A stretch of DNA of 11,966 nucleotides, taken from JAQBDA01 sp041301185. Lineage in GTDB: Bacteria > Chloroflexota > Anaerolineae > Anaerolineales > UBA4823. The position numbers were made by a program, and so were the translations under genes. Each line of letters opens with the position of its first letter. Position 1 is the stretch's first letter. Below the pieces are notes generated by a model that saw only the letters and a list, made by a program, of their open reading frames with translations, had not been told where the DNA came from and ran no database searches. The stretch covers positions 1 through 11,966 of the forward strand of contig JBFYSV010000195.1 of assembly GCA_041301185.1 (NCBI GenBank), read 5' to 3'. Shown piece by piece: positions 5,915-11,966 of the stretch.

Positions 5915-8329
5915 TTATTCGTAGGATAATACTTCCCGGATTGTCAGCCGGGTGGCGCTGCGTGCAGGCAAGACACTCGCCAGCACAGCCAGGATGAGAA
6001 CGATCACCAGCCAGACGATGAAACCGGTCGGGGTGAAGGCAAAGTTTGCCGGACTGCCAAACAATGCCAGCGTGATACTATCGGACATGATCTCGCTGAT
6101 GGGAAAGGCAGCGGCAGATGCCATTAGCCAGCTGATAATACCGATCAGGGCGCCCTCTACCAATACCATCCGCATGAGAGACAAGTCGGTAGCGCCAATC
6201 GCGCGCAAGATGCCGATCTCCCGGGTACGTTCCATGACGTTCAGGCTCATCGTCCCGGCAAGACCGATAGACCCAACCATTGCAGTTAGCAAGGCCAGGA
6301 AGAGTAATATCGCGGTCAGAATTGTAAAACCGTCACTGGCTTTTTGCGTCAAAGATTTCCCGGTGCTGATGTCTATCACCTGGATGCCGGATTGCCCCAA
6401 ATGGGTTTCGATTGCTTTCCCCAGGGCATTTTGCTGTTCCAGGGTCATATCTGTTTGCTGGGAGACCACCCGGTATCCCATTGCCCGCCCGGTTTGGTGT
6501 ACCAGCTCGGATAGATACTCGTAGCTGGTGTAGGCCGAATAACCGCTCACCTTGCCGCCCATCTGGAAGAAACCGACCACTACCCAGTCTGTCTCTTTAC
6601 CGTTGACGCGCAGGCGAATTGTATCCCCCACGTCGAGGTCGGGGAATTTTTCCAAAAATAACTCGCTCAGGGCAATCGCATTGCGGTCGCCCGGTTGTAT
6701 CCAGCGCCCATCTACCAGGATGGGCTCGATCAAGGGGCTAGAGGCAGGTGGTGCGAGCAGGGAAACGCTTTCGCCGATCGATCCATCATCCATAATCAGC
6801 TCGGTGCGGGCGAACATCCAGCCCTCCACCATGGAGATGCCGGGCACTTCTTCGATTTTTTCTTCGATCTCTTGAATATGATAGGATCGATCCAGGGTGA
6901 TATTTACGTCTGCCAGGAAATACTGGATGATCTGGTCGACGTACTGCACCAGAGAGATACGAACATTGAAGGTGGCGATGAATACTGCTCCGCCCAGGGT
7001 CAGAGTGACCAGGGTGAGCAGCAGGCGACCTTTCCGGCGGAATGTGTTGCGCAGGGATACAACCAGCAACAAAGAATAGTTGCGCAGGCGGCTGATCTGG
7101 TGATCCAGCCAGCCTCGCTCCGGGGGATGGCTCTGGCTGTACCCGCTCAGTGCTTCCTGGACGCTGATGCGAGTGCCCTGGCGCACCGGCAGTAGGGCAG
7201 AAAGCTGAGGCATGAGCACGGCGATCACTGCCAGCAGGACAACAACCGGTAGAACTACCCGGGGACCATAAAAAACGTAGTTGATCTGAACGGTGAGGTA
7301 ATCGACGATTTGAAAACCTACCAGCAAGGAGAGAGGTAGAGCCACCAGGTAAGCCAGCACACCAAACATTAAGCTGAGAAGCAGGTAGATACCGGCGATT
7401 TGCAAACGACGCGCCCCTACAGTTTTCAGGATACCGATCTGTTGCATTTGCTGGTTCATAATTGCCTGCAGGGTATTGGCGATCAGAAAGCCGCTCAGAA
7501 AAGATACCAGCAGACCGATCACGACCAGCACCGCCAGGATCGCCTGGACGAGGTACAGGTTGGGGTGTTCGGTGGAGCTGCGTTGGACCATGCTGATGAT
7601 CTCAACATCGCAATGCTTCACCTCTTCGCGAACAGCCTGGGCAGCTGCTTCGAGGGTGGCGGGATTCTCTGTGTCGCCCTCCAGGGTCACGAACAGCTGG
7701 TTGTACTGCTTGGGCAGCGGCTGCTCAAGCCATTCCAGGCTGTCCTGCGTGATATAGCCCAGCACCGGGGAATTGAAGAAGCCGCCTGGATCGCCATTGG
7801 CGCCGATGCTCAGATCCTGCACTACCCCCACCAGCTTGAGCTGGCGGGTTTTTCCGGACGGAAGCTCCAGGGTTAACAGATCTCCTATTTGAGCATTCGT
7901 GTCCTCCAGCCGGTATTGGTCGACGACGATCTCCCGCTCGCCTGGAGGCCAGACCCCCTCCACCAGGCGCACCTGGTTAATCTCCATCTGCCCAGGATCC
8001 TTGAGGGCTTTCATGTCGATGGCGATCCACTTGCCAGGCTCAGATTCCAGCCGGGTGGAGAAGGTGCGCGCCCCTTCAGCCTGGCGCACACCGGGCATTT
8101 CCTCAATATGATTGACCAGGCAGCGGTCGAAGGGAGTCGCCAGGACAGTCAGGTTGGCGGGGTTGGTGGCGGCATAGCTGACCCTCATGTCTTGCGGGCC
8201 GATCACGTAAATTGTGCCTACCACGCCGATGGCAAATAAGCCGACTACAATAGAAGCCAGAACCAGCAGCGAGCGCTGTGGGTTGCCCCACAAATCCGAG
8301 AAAACCTTTTGGGTCCGCGGCCTCGCCAT
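5915..8329 (-). CDS. ABC transporter permease with two FtsX units (MacB/LolC superfamily)
   Basis: An 804-residue permease of the type VII ABC (MacB/LolCE/FtsX) group. It has two FtsX units in one chain. Likely membrane segments are about 19-43, 258-285, 311-340 and 357-383 (unit 1), and 434-455, 668-693, 720-745 and 766-788 (unit 2). Each unit has a large extracytoplasmic domain of about 210 residues between its first and second helices; both begin with a MacB-like pattern (HIEEMPGVRQAEG at 74-86, IEEVPGISMVEG at 492-503). Both units carry the conserved cytoplasmic coupling loop, QQMQQIGILKTVGA (293-306) and MERTREIGILRAIGA (699-713). Its ATG at 8329 overlaps the TAA of the ATPase 2 gene by one base (TAATG) and follows an ideal AGGAGG site, so translation is coupled. 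Such permeases usually move substrates mechanically from the outer face. The substrate cannot be read; drugs, lipids or peptides are possible. Confidence 0.93.
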   Translation of the reverse strand: MARPRTQKVFSDLWGNPQRSLLVLASIVVGLFAIGVVGTIYVIGPQDMRVSYAATNPANLTVLATPFDRCLVNHIEEMPGVRQAEGARTFSTRLESEPGKWIAIDMKALKDPGQMEINQVRLVEGVWPPGEREIVVDQYRLEDTNAQIGDLLTLELPSGKTRQLKLVGVVQDLSIGANGDPGGFFNSPVLGYITQDSLEWLEQPLPKQYNQLFVTLEGDTENPATLEAAAQAVREEVKHCDVEIISMVQRSSTEHPNLYLVQAILAVLVVIGLLVSFLSGFLIANTLQAIMNQQMQQIGILKTVGARRLQIAGIYLLLSLMFGVLAYLVALPLSLLVGFQIVDYLTVQINYVFYGPRVVLPVVVLLAVIAVLMPQLSALLPVRQGTRISVQEALSGYSQSHPPERGWLDHQISRLRNYSLLLVVSLRNTFRRKGRLLLTLVTLTLGGAVFIATFNVRISLVQYVDQIIQYFLADVNITLDRSYHIQEIEEKIEEVPGISMVEGWMFARTELIMDDGSIGESVSLLAPPASSPLIEPILVDGRWIQPGDRNAIALSELFLEKFPDLDVGDTIRLRVNGKETDWVVVGFFQMGGKVSGYSAYTSYEYLSELVHQTGRAMGYRVVSQQTDMTLEQQNALGKAIETHLGQSGIQVIDISTGKSLTQKASDGFTILTAILLFLALLTAMVGSIGLAGTMSLNVMERTREIGILRAIGATDLSLMRMVLVEGALIGIISWLMASAAAFPISEIMSDSITLALFGSPANFAFTPTGFIVWLVIVLILAVLASVLPARSATRLTIREVLSYE

Positions 8330-8345
8330 TAGCGGCTCTCCTCCT
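8327..8345 (-). promoter_or_regulatory. Perfect AGGAGG ribosome site with TAATG stop/start overlap
   Basis: On the minus strand AGGAGG (8345-8340) precedes the permease ATG (8329-8327) by 10 bases, and the ATPase 2 TAA shares its last A with that ATG. It is the only ideal Shine-Dalgarno sequence in the exporter operon, which suggests that permease synthesis is boosted or tightly coupled. Confidence 0.7.
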
Positions 8346-9504
8346 GGAAATTATCGCCTGCCGCTGCATGCTCTTGGCCAGCAACATCAATCACCTTCAC
8401 TCCAGGCAGCAGGATATCCTTTGCCAGAGAGTGGCTTACAGCCGAGTCGTTTTCAAGCCAGCTCTGCAAATCAGTGTCATCCAGGGTAAGGATCTCAACC
8501 GGCGATCCTGTGCTAACCTGCCAGCCCAGCTGGCTATTCCCATTCAGACGATGTAGAGCACCGCCAGATGCCTGACCGGGACGGACGGCCATCTTCCCAA
8601 ATCCATTATCGCTATGATGGTTGTTGATCTCCAGGTTACCAGCCGTGACAAGGAACAATGCGGGAGCAGGTAGGGAAACGCCCGCCGGCAAGGTCTGGGC
8701 TTTCAACCGGTGGGTAAGCCAGAGCATATGGCTGTGAGATAGGTCCGGTAAAGCCTGCGCCACCCACGGGTTGATCAGCTCGCCATCCGAGAGGAGTAAA
8801 GTCCGGTGGGTGCGCTGAGCCAGGCCGGGATCATGGGTGACCATCAGGATTGTCTTGCCTTCCTCTACCAGATTGGTGAAGATATCGAATACTTCATCTG
8901 CGGAGCGCGAGTCAAGGTTGCCGGTGGGCTCATCTGCAATCAGGATGGGTGGGTCATTGGCCAGGGCGCGAGCGATGGCTGCGCTCTGCTGCTGGCCCCC
9001 GGAGACAGCGGCTGGGAGCTTATCCGCCATGTTTGCTAAACCGACCAGGTCGAGTAGCATCATGGCGCGCTTTTCGCGTTCTACTGCCCCGCAATTGTTG
9101 CAAAATGCCATTGGCAGCATGACATTTTCCAGCAAAGTAAGGATAGGCATGAGCTGGAAAAACTGGAAGACGATACCCAGGTTCTTGCCTCGCCAGCGAG
9201 ACATCTCGTTCTCACTCAGCTTGTGGATATGGGTATTTTCCACGCGCACGCTGCCCGACGTGGGGTGGTCGATGCCGGTCAGCATGTTCGCCAGGGTAGA
9301 CTTCCCGCTGCCGGATTTACCCACGATGCTGACGAACTCCCCCTTGAAGAAACAGGCGGTGACACCCTTCAGGGCGGTGAACTCAGCATCGGGGGTCTTG
9401 AATGTCTTTACAATGTCCCGCATCTCGATCAGCGCCTCGTCCCGGCAGCGATCAGGCGGCAAAAGATGCAGTTTTTGTTGGGAGCTTGGATTTTCGGCGA
9501 GCAT
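8329..9504 (-). CDS. ABC transporter ATP-binding protein with CNB-like C-terminal domain (ATPase 2)
   Basis: A 391-residue ATPase of the MacB/LolD type, longer than the usual 220-250 residues. The nucleotide-binding domain covers about 24-245. It shows Walker A GKSGSGKST (62-70), Q-loop Gln114, signature VSGGQ (167-171), Walker B ILIADE (187-192), D-loop NLDS and H-loop His224. After the signature it reads QQQSAAIARA, where the sister ATPase and most relatives have QQQRVAIARA. Residues about 250-365 form an extra domain with patterns of a cyclic-nucleotide-binding fold: TLPAG (271-275), ALFLVTAGNLEI (282-293) and VEILTLDDTDLQSWLENDSAV (336-356), but no recognisable phosphate-binding cassette. 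The start ATG at 9504 lies seven bases after the stop of ATPase 1 and lacks a clear ribosome site. The protein probably pairs with ATPase 1 to power the permease; the tail may be regulatory. Confidence 0.9.
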   Translation of the reverse strand: MLAENPSSQQKLHLLPPDRCRDEALIEMRDIVKTFKTPDAEFTALKGVTACFFKGEFVSIVGKSGSGKSTLANMLTGIDHPTSGSVRVENTHIHKLSENEMSRWRGKNLGIVFQFFQLMPILTLLENVMLPMAFCNNCGAVEREKRAMMLLDLVGLANMADKLPAAVSGGQQQSAAIARALANDPPILIADEPTGNLDSRSADEVFDIFTNLVEEGKTILMVTHDPGLAQRTHRTLLLSDGELINPWVAQALPDLSHSHMLWLTHRLKAQTLPAGVSLPAPALFLVTAGNLEINNHHSDNGFGKMAVRPGQASGGALHRLNGNSQLGWQVSTGSPVEILTLDDTDLQSWLENDSAVSHSLAKDILLPGVKVIDVAGQEHAAAGDNFQEESR

Positions 9505-9511
9505 AGGGACT

Positions 9512-10300
9512 TCAGTTTGCCAGAACGGGATCGGCTATTTGCCCATCTACCAGGCGCAGAGTGCGGCTTACCCGCTCCAGCAGGGAATGATCGTGGGTGA
9601 CCATCAAGATCGTCTTGCTTTCTTGGATCAAATGGTTGAATATTTGGAAGATCGTCTCGGCTGTCACGGAGTCCAGGCGACCGGTCGGCTCATCTGCCAC
9701 GATAATCGGCGGGTCGTTTGCCAGGGCACGGGCGATGGCAACCCGCTGTTGTTGCCCGCCGGAGATTGCTGAGGGGAGCTTGTGAGCATGGTCTTCCAAT
9801 TCAACCATCCGCAGCAGCTCCAGGGCGCGCTCCTCGCTCTCGCCGCGCCGGTACAGCCCGCAAATGTCCATCGGCAGCATGACGTTATGAAGCAGGGACA
9901 GCGTCGGCATCAGGTAAAAAGACTGGTAGATGATCCCCAGGTTGCGACCACGCCAGAGAGCCAGCTGGCTTTCATCCAGGCGATGGATGGAAATATTATC
10001 CATCCATACCTCGCCGCTACTGGTATGGTCTACACCGGTAAGCATGTTGATCAGGGTGGTTTTGCCCGCCCCAGATTTGCCGTAAATCCCCAGGTATTCG
10101 CCAGGATGAACGTCCAGATCGATATCGCTCAAGGCGGTAAATTCGCCGGCGCTGGTGCGGTATTTCTTGGTTACCTGGCGCAAACGGATCAACGGCTCTC
10201 CCTGGCAGCTGTCCGGGCAGGGCAGGGCTGGCGGTTGCATGGAGAGGCCTTGTCGCGCGGCTGGCAAGGTGGGGTTAGTGGAACTTGCGGTATTTAACAT
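9512..10300 (-). CDS. ABC transporter ATP-binding protein, LolD/MacB type (ATPase 1)
   Basis: A 262-residue ATPase, first gene of the exporter operon. All motifs are canonical: Walker A GKSGAGKT (74-81), Q-loop Gln126 in IIYQSFYLMPTLS, signature ISGGQQQR (179-186), Walker B IIVADE (199-204), D-loop RLDS and H-loop His236 in VTHD. The first 35 residues are a low-complexity extension before the fold begins at LIRLRQVTKKY. A second Met at residue 21 (ATG at 10240) has an AAGG eight bases upstream and could be the real start. The longer start at 10300 lacks a ribosome site but may be read from a leaderless transcript. It is closely related to ATPase 2, so the pair arose by duplication and probably forms a heterodimer under the single permease. 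The gene is divergent from the TetR regulator. Confidence 0.93.
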   Translation of the reverse strand: MLNTASSTNPTLPAARQGLSMQPPALPCPDSCQGEPLIRLRQVTKKYRTSAGEFTALSDIDLDVHPGEYLGIYGKSGAGKTTLINMLTGVDHTSSGEVWMDNISIHRLDESQLALWRGRNLGIIYQSFYLMPTLSLLHNVMLPMDICGLYRRGESEERALELLRMVELEDHAHKLPSAISGGQQQRVAIARALANDPPIIVADEPTGRLDSVTAETIFQIFNHLIQESKTILMVTHDHSLLERVSRTLRLVDGQIADPVLAN

Positions 10301-10313
10301 AAAGCCAATACTA
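10300..10313 (-). promoter_or_regulatory. Candidate leaderless promoter of the exporter operon
   Basis: On the minus strand a TAGTAT hexamer (10313-10308) fits TAnnnT and ends 7 bases before the ATG at 10300, the spacing typical of leaderless transcripts. There is no Shine-Dalgarno sequence at this ATG. No convincing -35 box was found at 16-18 bases, so this is tentative. Confidence 0.3.
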
Positions 10314-10336
10314 TGCTATAATAAACATCTCATTTA

Positions 10337-10359
10337 TTTCTAAACACAATGTTCAGGAA
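10337..10359. promoter_or_regulatory. Imperfect palindrome, candidate TetR operator
   Basis: TTTCTAAAC (10337-10345) and GTTCAGGAA (10351-10359) are inverted repeats matching at 7 of 9 positions around a 5-base centre, 23 bases in total. It lies in the middle of the 119-base divergent region between the exporter operon and the TetR gene, where a self-regulating TetR repressor normally binds. Binding is inferred. Confidence 0.4.
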
Positions 10360-10419
10360 TTATAGTATGATCTGGCTGGTAGTCAACCTCAAAACGCCAT
10401 TCTTCACAAAATACTCATA

Positions 10420-11082
10420 ATGCCCATTATCCAAAACCAAAAAATCGACCGCCGTGTTAGCCGTACTCGCCGCAACCTCCAGGATGCGCTGTTTGCCTTG
10501 ATTCTTGAAAAAGGATACGACTCGGTTACAGTCGAGGAAATCACGAACCGGGCAGATCTGGGCCGGACCACGTTCTACCTGCATTACCATGACAAGGAAG
10601 ATTTGCTGATGCAGGCAGTGCGCAGCCTGGTGGATGGACTGATGGAACGGCTTGCTCAATACCCGCTGGAAAGCCTGAAACTACGCAGTCAGACCGCGAC
10701 CGGCGAGCTACTTTTACCAATCATTTCCCTTGCATTCCAGCACGTTGAGCAGAACGCTGACCTCTACCGGGTGGTGTTGCGCGGAGAAGGGACCTACGCT
10801 GCCGTGCGGCGCGTCCGTCAAATTCTCTCCCAGGCAATCGCGGATCTAATCCAGCATTTCGTCACTCGCAATCATGTTGTATTGAATCCGCAGGTGCCTT
10901 TGGACGTGTTCTTGAACAGCCTGGCAGGGGCATGGATTGGCTTGATTACCTGGTGGCTGGAAGAAGATCTACCGTACCCGCCGGAGCAGATGGCGATTAT
11001 GTATCAGCGAATGTTCATGCGCAGCACCCGCGAGGTATTGGGGTTGGGCACCGCACCTGAGGCGGGTGAGGAGATGGGCTAA
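10420..11082 (+). CDS. TetR/AcrR family transcriptional regulator
   Basis: A 220-residue regulator with the TetR layout. The N-terminal DNA-binding domain (about 12-60) contains the helix-turn-helix VTVEEITNRADLGRTTFY (37-54) followed by LHYHDKEDLL, the classic TetR signature. The C-terminal ligand/dimer domain ends with LAGAWIGLITWWLEEDLPYPPEQMA (168-192, ungapped), which resembles the DhaS-like TetR C-terminal family. The start ATG at 10420 has no obvious ribosome site, and no better in-frame start precedes the HTH. The gene is divergent from the five-gene ABC exporter operon and shares a 119-base region with an imperfect palindrome. It most likely represses the exporter and itself until a ligand, perhaps the exported compound, binds. 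The ligand is unknown. The downstream oxidoreductase is 81 bases away with its own palindromes, so it may be separately controlled. Confidence 0.92.
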   Translation: MPIIQNQKIDRRVSRTRRNLQDALFALILEKGYDSVTVEEITNRADLGRTTFYLHYHDKEDLLMQAVRSLVDGLMERLAQYPLESLKLRSQTATGELLLPIISLAFQHVEQNADLYRVVLRGEGTYAAVRRVRQILSQAIADLIQHFVTRNHVVLNPQVPLDVFLNSLAGAWIGLITWWLEEDLPYPPEQMAIMYQRMFMRSTREVLGLGTAPEAGEEMG

Positions 11083-11092
11083 AATCGGGTGT

Positions 11093-11109
11093 AAAGCTGC
11101 GCACGCTTT
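11093..11109 (+). other. Weak stem-loop after the TetR gene
   Basis: AAAGC (11093-11097) can pair with GCTTT (11105-11109) around a 7-base loop, 10 bases after the TetR stop. It is short and is followed by only a brief run of T (11117-11120), so it is at best a weak terminator. Confidence 0.25.
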
Positions 11110-11115
11110 GATGTA

Positions 11116-11127
11116 ATTTTCGAAAAT
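11116..11127. repeat. Perfect 12-bp palindrome ATTTTCGAAAAT
   Basis: A perfect 12-base inverted repeat without spacer, 37 bases upstream of the oxidoreductase start and in an AT-rich stretch. It could be an operator half or chance symmetry in AT-rich DNA. Confidence 0.35.
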
Positions 11128-11148
11128 CTAAAATCCCAATCAAAGAAA

Positions 11149-11160
11149 GATGAATTCATC
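11149..11160. repeat. Perfect 12-bp palindrome GATGAATTCATC
   Basis: A second perfect 12-base palindrome, ending 3 bases before the ATG at 11164. An upstream ATG inside it (11150) is out of frame with the gene. With the 11116-11127 palindrome it gives two symmetric sites with centres 33 bases apart, about three helical turns. Confidence 0.35.
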
Positions 11161-11163
11161 ATC

Positions 11164-11966
11164 ATGCCTGATCATATCCGAAAACCAGTTCGCACAGCCC
11201 TGGTCGGTTGTGGTAAGGTTGGTCATACCCATGCCCAGGCTTTAAAGACTCTGCCCCAATCGGAATTTTCCGCCGTATGCGACCAGGATGCTCAGCGGGC
11301 GGCAGATTTTGCAGCCCAGTATGGCGTCCAGCCGTACACCAACTTTGAGGCCATGCTGGAGGAGACTGATGCCGGCATGGTTTCTGTTTGCACCCCGCAC
11401 CCGGTGCATGCCGAATCGATTGTTGCAGCGGCAGGTAAAGGGGCGCACGTGCTCACCGAAAAGCCCCTGGCTCCGGATTTGCAGGGTTGCGACCGCAGCA
11501 TCCTGGCGTGCCGCCAGAACGGTGTTCGCCTGGGGGTGATCAGCCAGCGCCGGCTTTACCAGCCAGTTGTGCGTATGAGCCAGGCAATCGATCAAGGGAA
11601 AATCGGGGTGCCGGTCCTGGCAACCCTGACGGTCATGGGCTGGCGCAGTGAAGATTACTACCAGATGGATGCCTGGCGTGGAAAGTGGGGCAGCGAGGGT
11701 GGCGGTGTGCTGGTCAACCAGACCGTGCATCAATTGGATGTGTTCCAGTGGCTGATGGGACCTATCGACGAGCTATTTGGCTATTGGGATAATCTCAACC
11801 ATCCCTATATCGAAGTGGAAGATACTGCGATTGCCGTAGTCCGCTTCCAAAATGGCGGGCTGGGTCAGATCCTGGTGAGCAACTCGCAAAAGCCGGGTTT
11901 CTACGGAAAGATCCATGTTCATGGCTCGAACGGTGCCTCGGTTGGGGCGCAGACCGAAGGCGGATC
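11164..11966 (+). CDS. Gfo/Idh/MocA family NAD(P)-dependent oxidoreductase, 3' partial
   Basis: The first 267 residues of a sugar or cyclitol dehydrogenase; the frame has no stop and runs off the right edge. Full-length relatives have about 330-400 residues. The N-terminal Rossmann fold shows TALVGCGKVGHTHAQAL (11-27) and the family hallmark EKP (residues 99-101, in HVLTEKPLA). The C-terminal domain carries WRGKWGSEGGGVLVNQTVHQLD (about 171-192, ungapped) with the catalytic-type His189 and the D192 of the NQxxHxxD block. Such enzymes oxidise or reduce hydroxyl or keto groups on sugars and inositols. The ATG at 11164 is chosen because MPDHIRKP leads directly into the fold; GAAAGA at 11145-11150 is only a weak and distant ribosome site. 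It is 81 bases downstream of the TetR gene on the same strand. It may belong functionally to the reductase/aminotransferase/kinase set at the left edge; this is inference. Confidence 0.92.
   Translation, partial: MPDHIRKPVRTALVGCGKVGHTHAQALKTLPQSEFSAVCDQDAQRAADFAAQYGVQPYTNFEAMLEETDAGMVSVCTPHPVHAESIVAAAGKGAHVLTEKPLAPDLQGCDRSILACRQNGVRLGVISQRRLYQPVVRMSQAIDQGKIGVPVLATLTVMGWRSEDYYQMDAWRGKWGSEGGGVLVNQTVHQLDVFQWLMGPIDELFGYWDNLNHPYIEVEDTAIAVVRFQNGGLGQILVSNSQKPGFYGKIHVHGSNGASVGAQTEGG

Noticed and set aside
8837..9772. Long plus-strand open frame (311 codons) opposite the ATPase genes
   Set aside because: It spans the antisense of two clear ATPase genes and their junction, and its translation shows no recognisable domain. 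It is a codon-bias shadow.
3441..10300. Naming the exporter MacAB
   Set aside because: MacB is an ATPase-permease fusion with one adaptor. Here the ATPases are separate and doubled and the permease has two FtsX units, so the name would mislead.
10338..10366. Classical -35/-10 promoter for the TetR gene (TTCTAA, 17 bases, TATAGT)
   Set aside because: The -10 is reasonable but the -35 matches the consensus at only three of six positions, so I do not list it as a promoter.
10360..10659. Minus-strand open frame overlapping the start of the TetR gene
   Set aside because: It covers the HTH-coding region in antisense and shows no family pattern; the TetR reading is unambiguous.
11242..11733. Minus-strand open frame of 163 codons inside the oxidoreductase
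   Set aside because: It is antisense to EKP and NQxxHxxD motif coding sequence; a shadow.
1..11966. CRISPR, tRNA, rRNA, insertion sequence or prophage genes
   Set aside because: No direct-repeat array, cloverleaf, transposase or integrase pattern was seen; long repeated similarities come only from the paired ATPase and adaptor paralogues.

Overview
The window looks like a bacterial chromosome segment of moderately high GC content, with tightly packed genes. The combination of ABC efflux genes in which two ATPases are paired with two lipoprotein adaptors, a TetR regulator with a DhaS-like C-terminal half, and DegT/Gfo-Idh sugar enzymes is most reminiscent of Chloroflexota (Anaerolineae-like). 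This placement is inference from gene style; no rRNA or marker gene is present to prove it. No mobile element, tRNA, rRNA or CRISPR was seen, and no gene-free stretch exceeds about 120 bases.

Layout. (1) Bases 3-3412, plus strand: a compact three-gene sugar-modification operon made of an RmlD-like NAD(P)-dependent reductase (cut at the left edge), a DegT/DnrJ/EryC1/StrS PLP aminotransferase and a GHMP-family (galactokinase-like) sugar kinase. (2) A strong stem-loop at 3425-3459 lies between this operon and the convergent operon on its right. (3) Bases 3441-10300, minus strand, read right to left: ATPase 1, ATPase 2 with an extra C-terminal domain, an FtsX/MacB-like permease with two FtsX units, and two paralogous HlyD/MacA-like lipoprotein adaptors. 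Gaps are a few bases or a one-base overlap, so this is one transcription unit. (4) A divergent 119-base intergenic region carrying an imperfect palindrome, then a TetR/AcrR regulator on the plus strand (10420-11082) that probably controls the efflux operon. (5) From 11164 to the right edge, a Gfo/Idh/MocA NAD(P)-dependent oxidoreductase (cut at the right edge), preceded by two perfect 12-bp palindromes.

How they may work together. The TetR protein and the five-gene ABC cassette form a self-contained export system of the MacAB/LolCDE/FtsX superfamily. The two adaptors would be anchored as lipoproteins and would reach out from the permease. The most unusual part is ATPase 2: it has a complete nucleotide-binding domain followed by about 145 residues that resemble a degenerate cyclic-nucleotide-binding (CRP-like) fold. 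The flanking sugar genes (reductase, aminotransferase, kinase, dehydrogenase) are the kinds of enzyme that make or break down amino sugars or aminocyclitols. The kinase has a changed residue in the sugar-binding signature, so its substrate may not be galactose. Whether the sugar genes and the exporter are functionally linked cannot be decided from this sequence.
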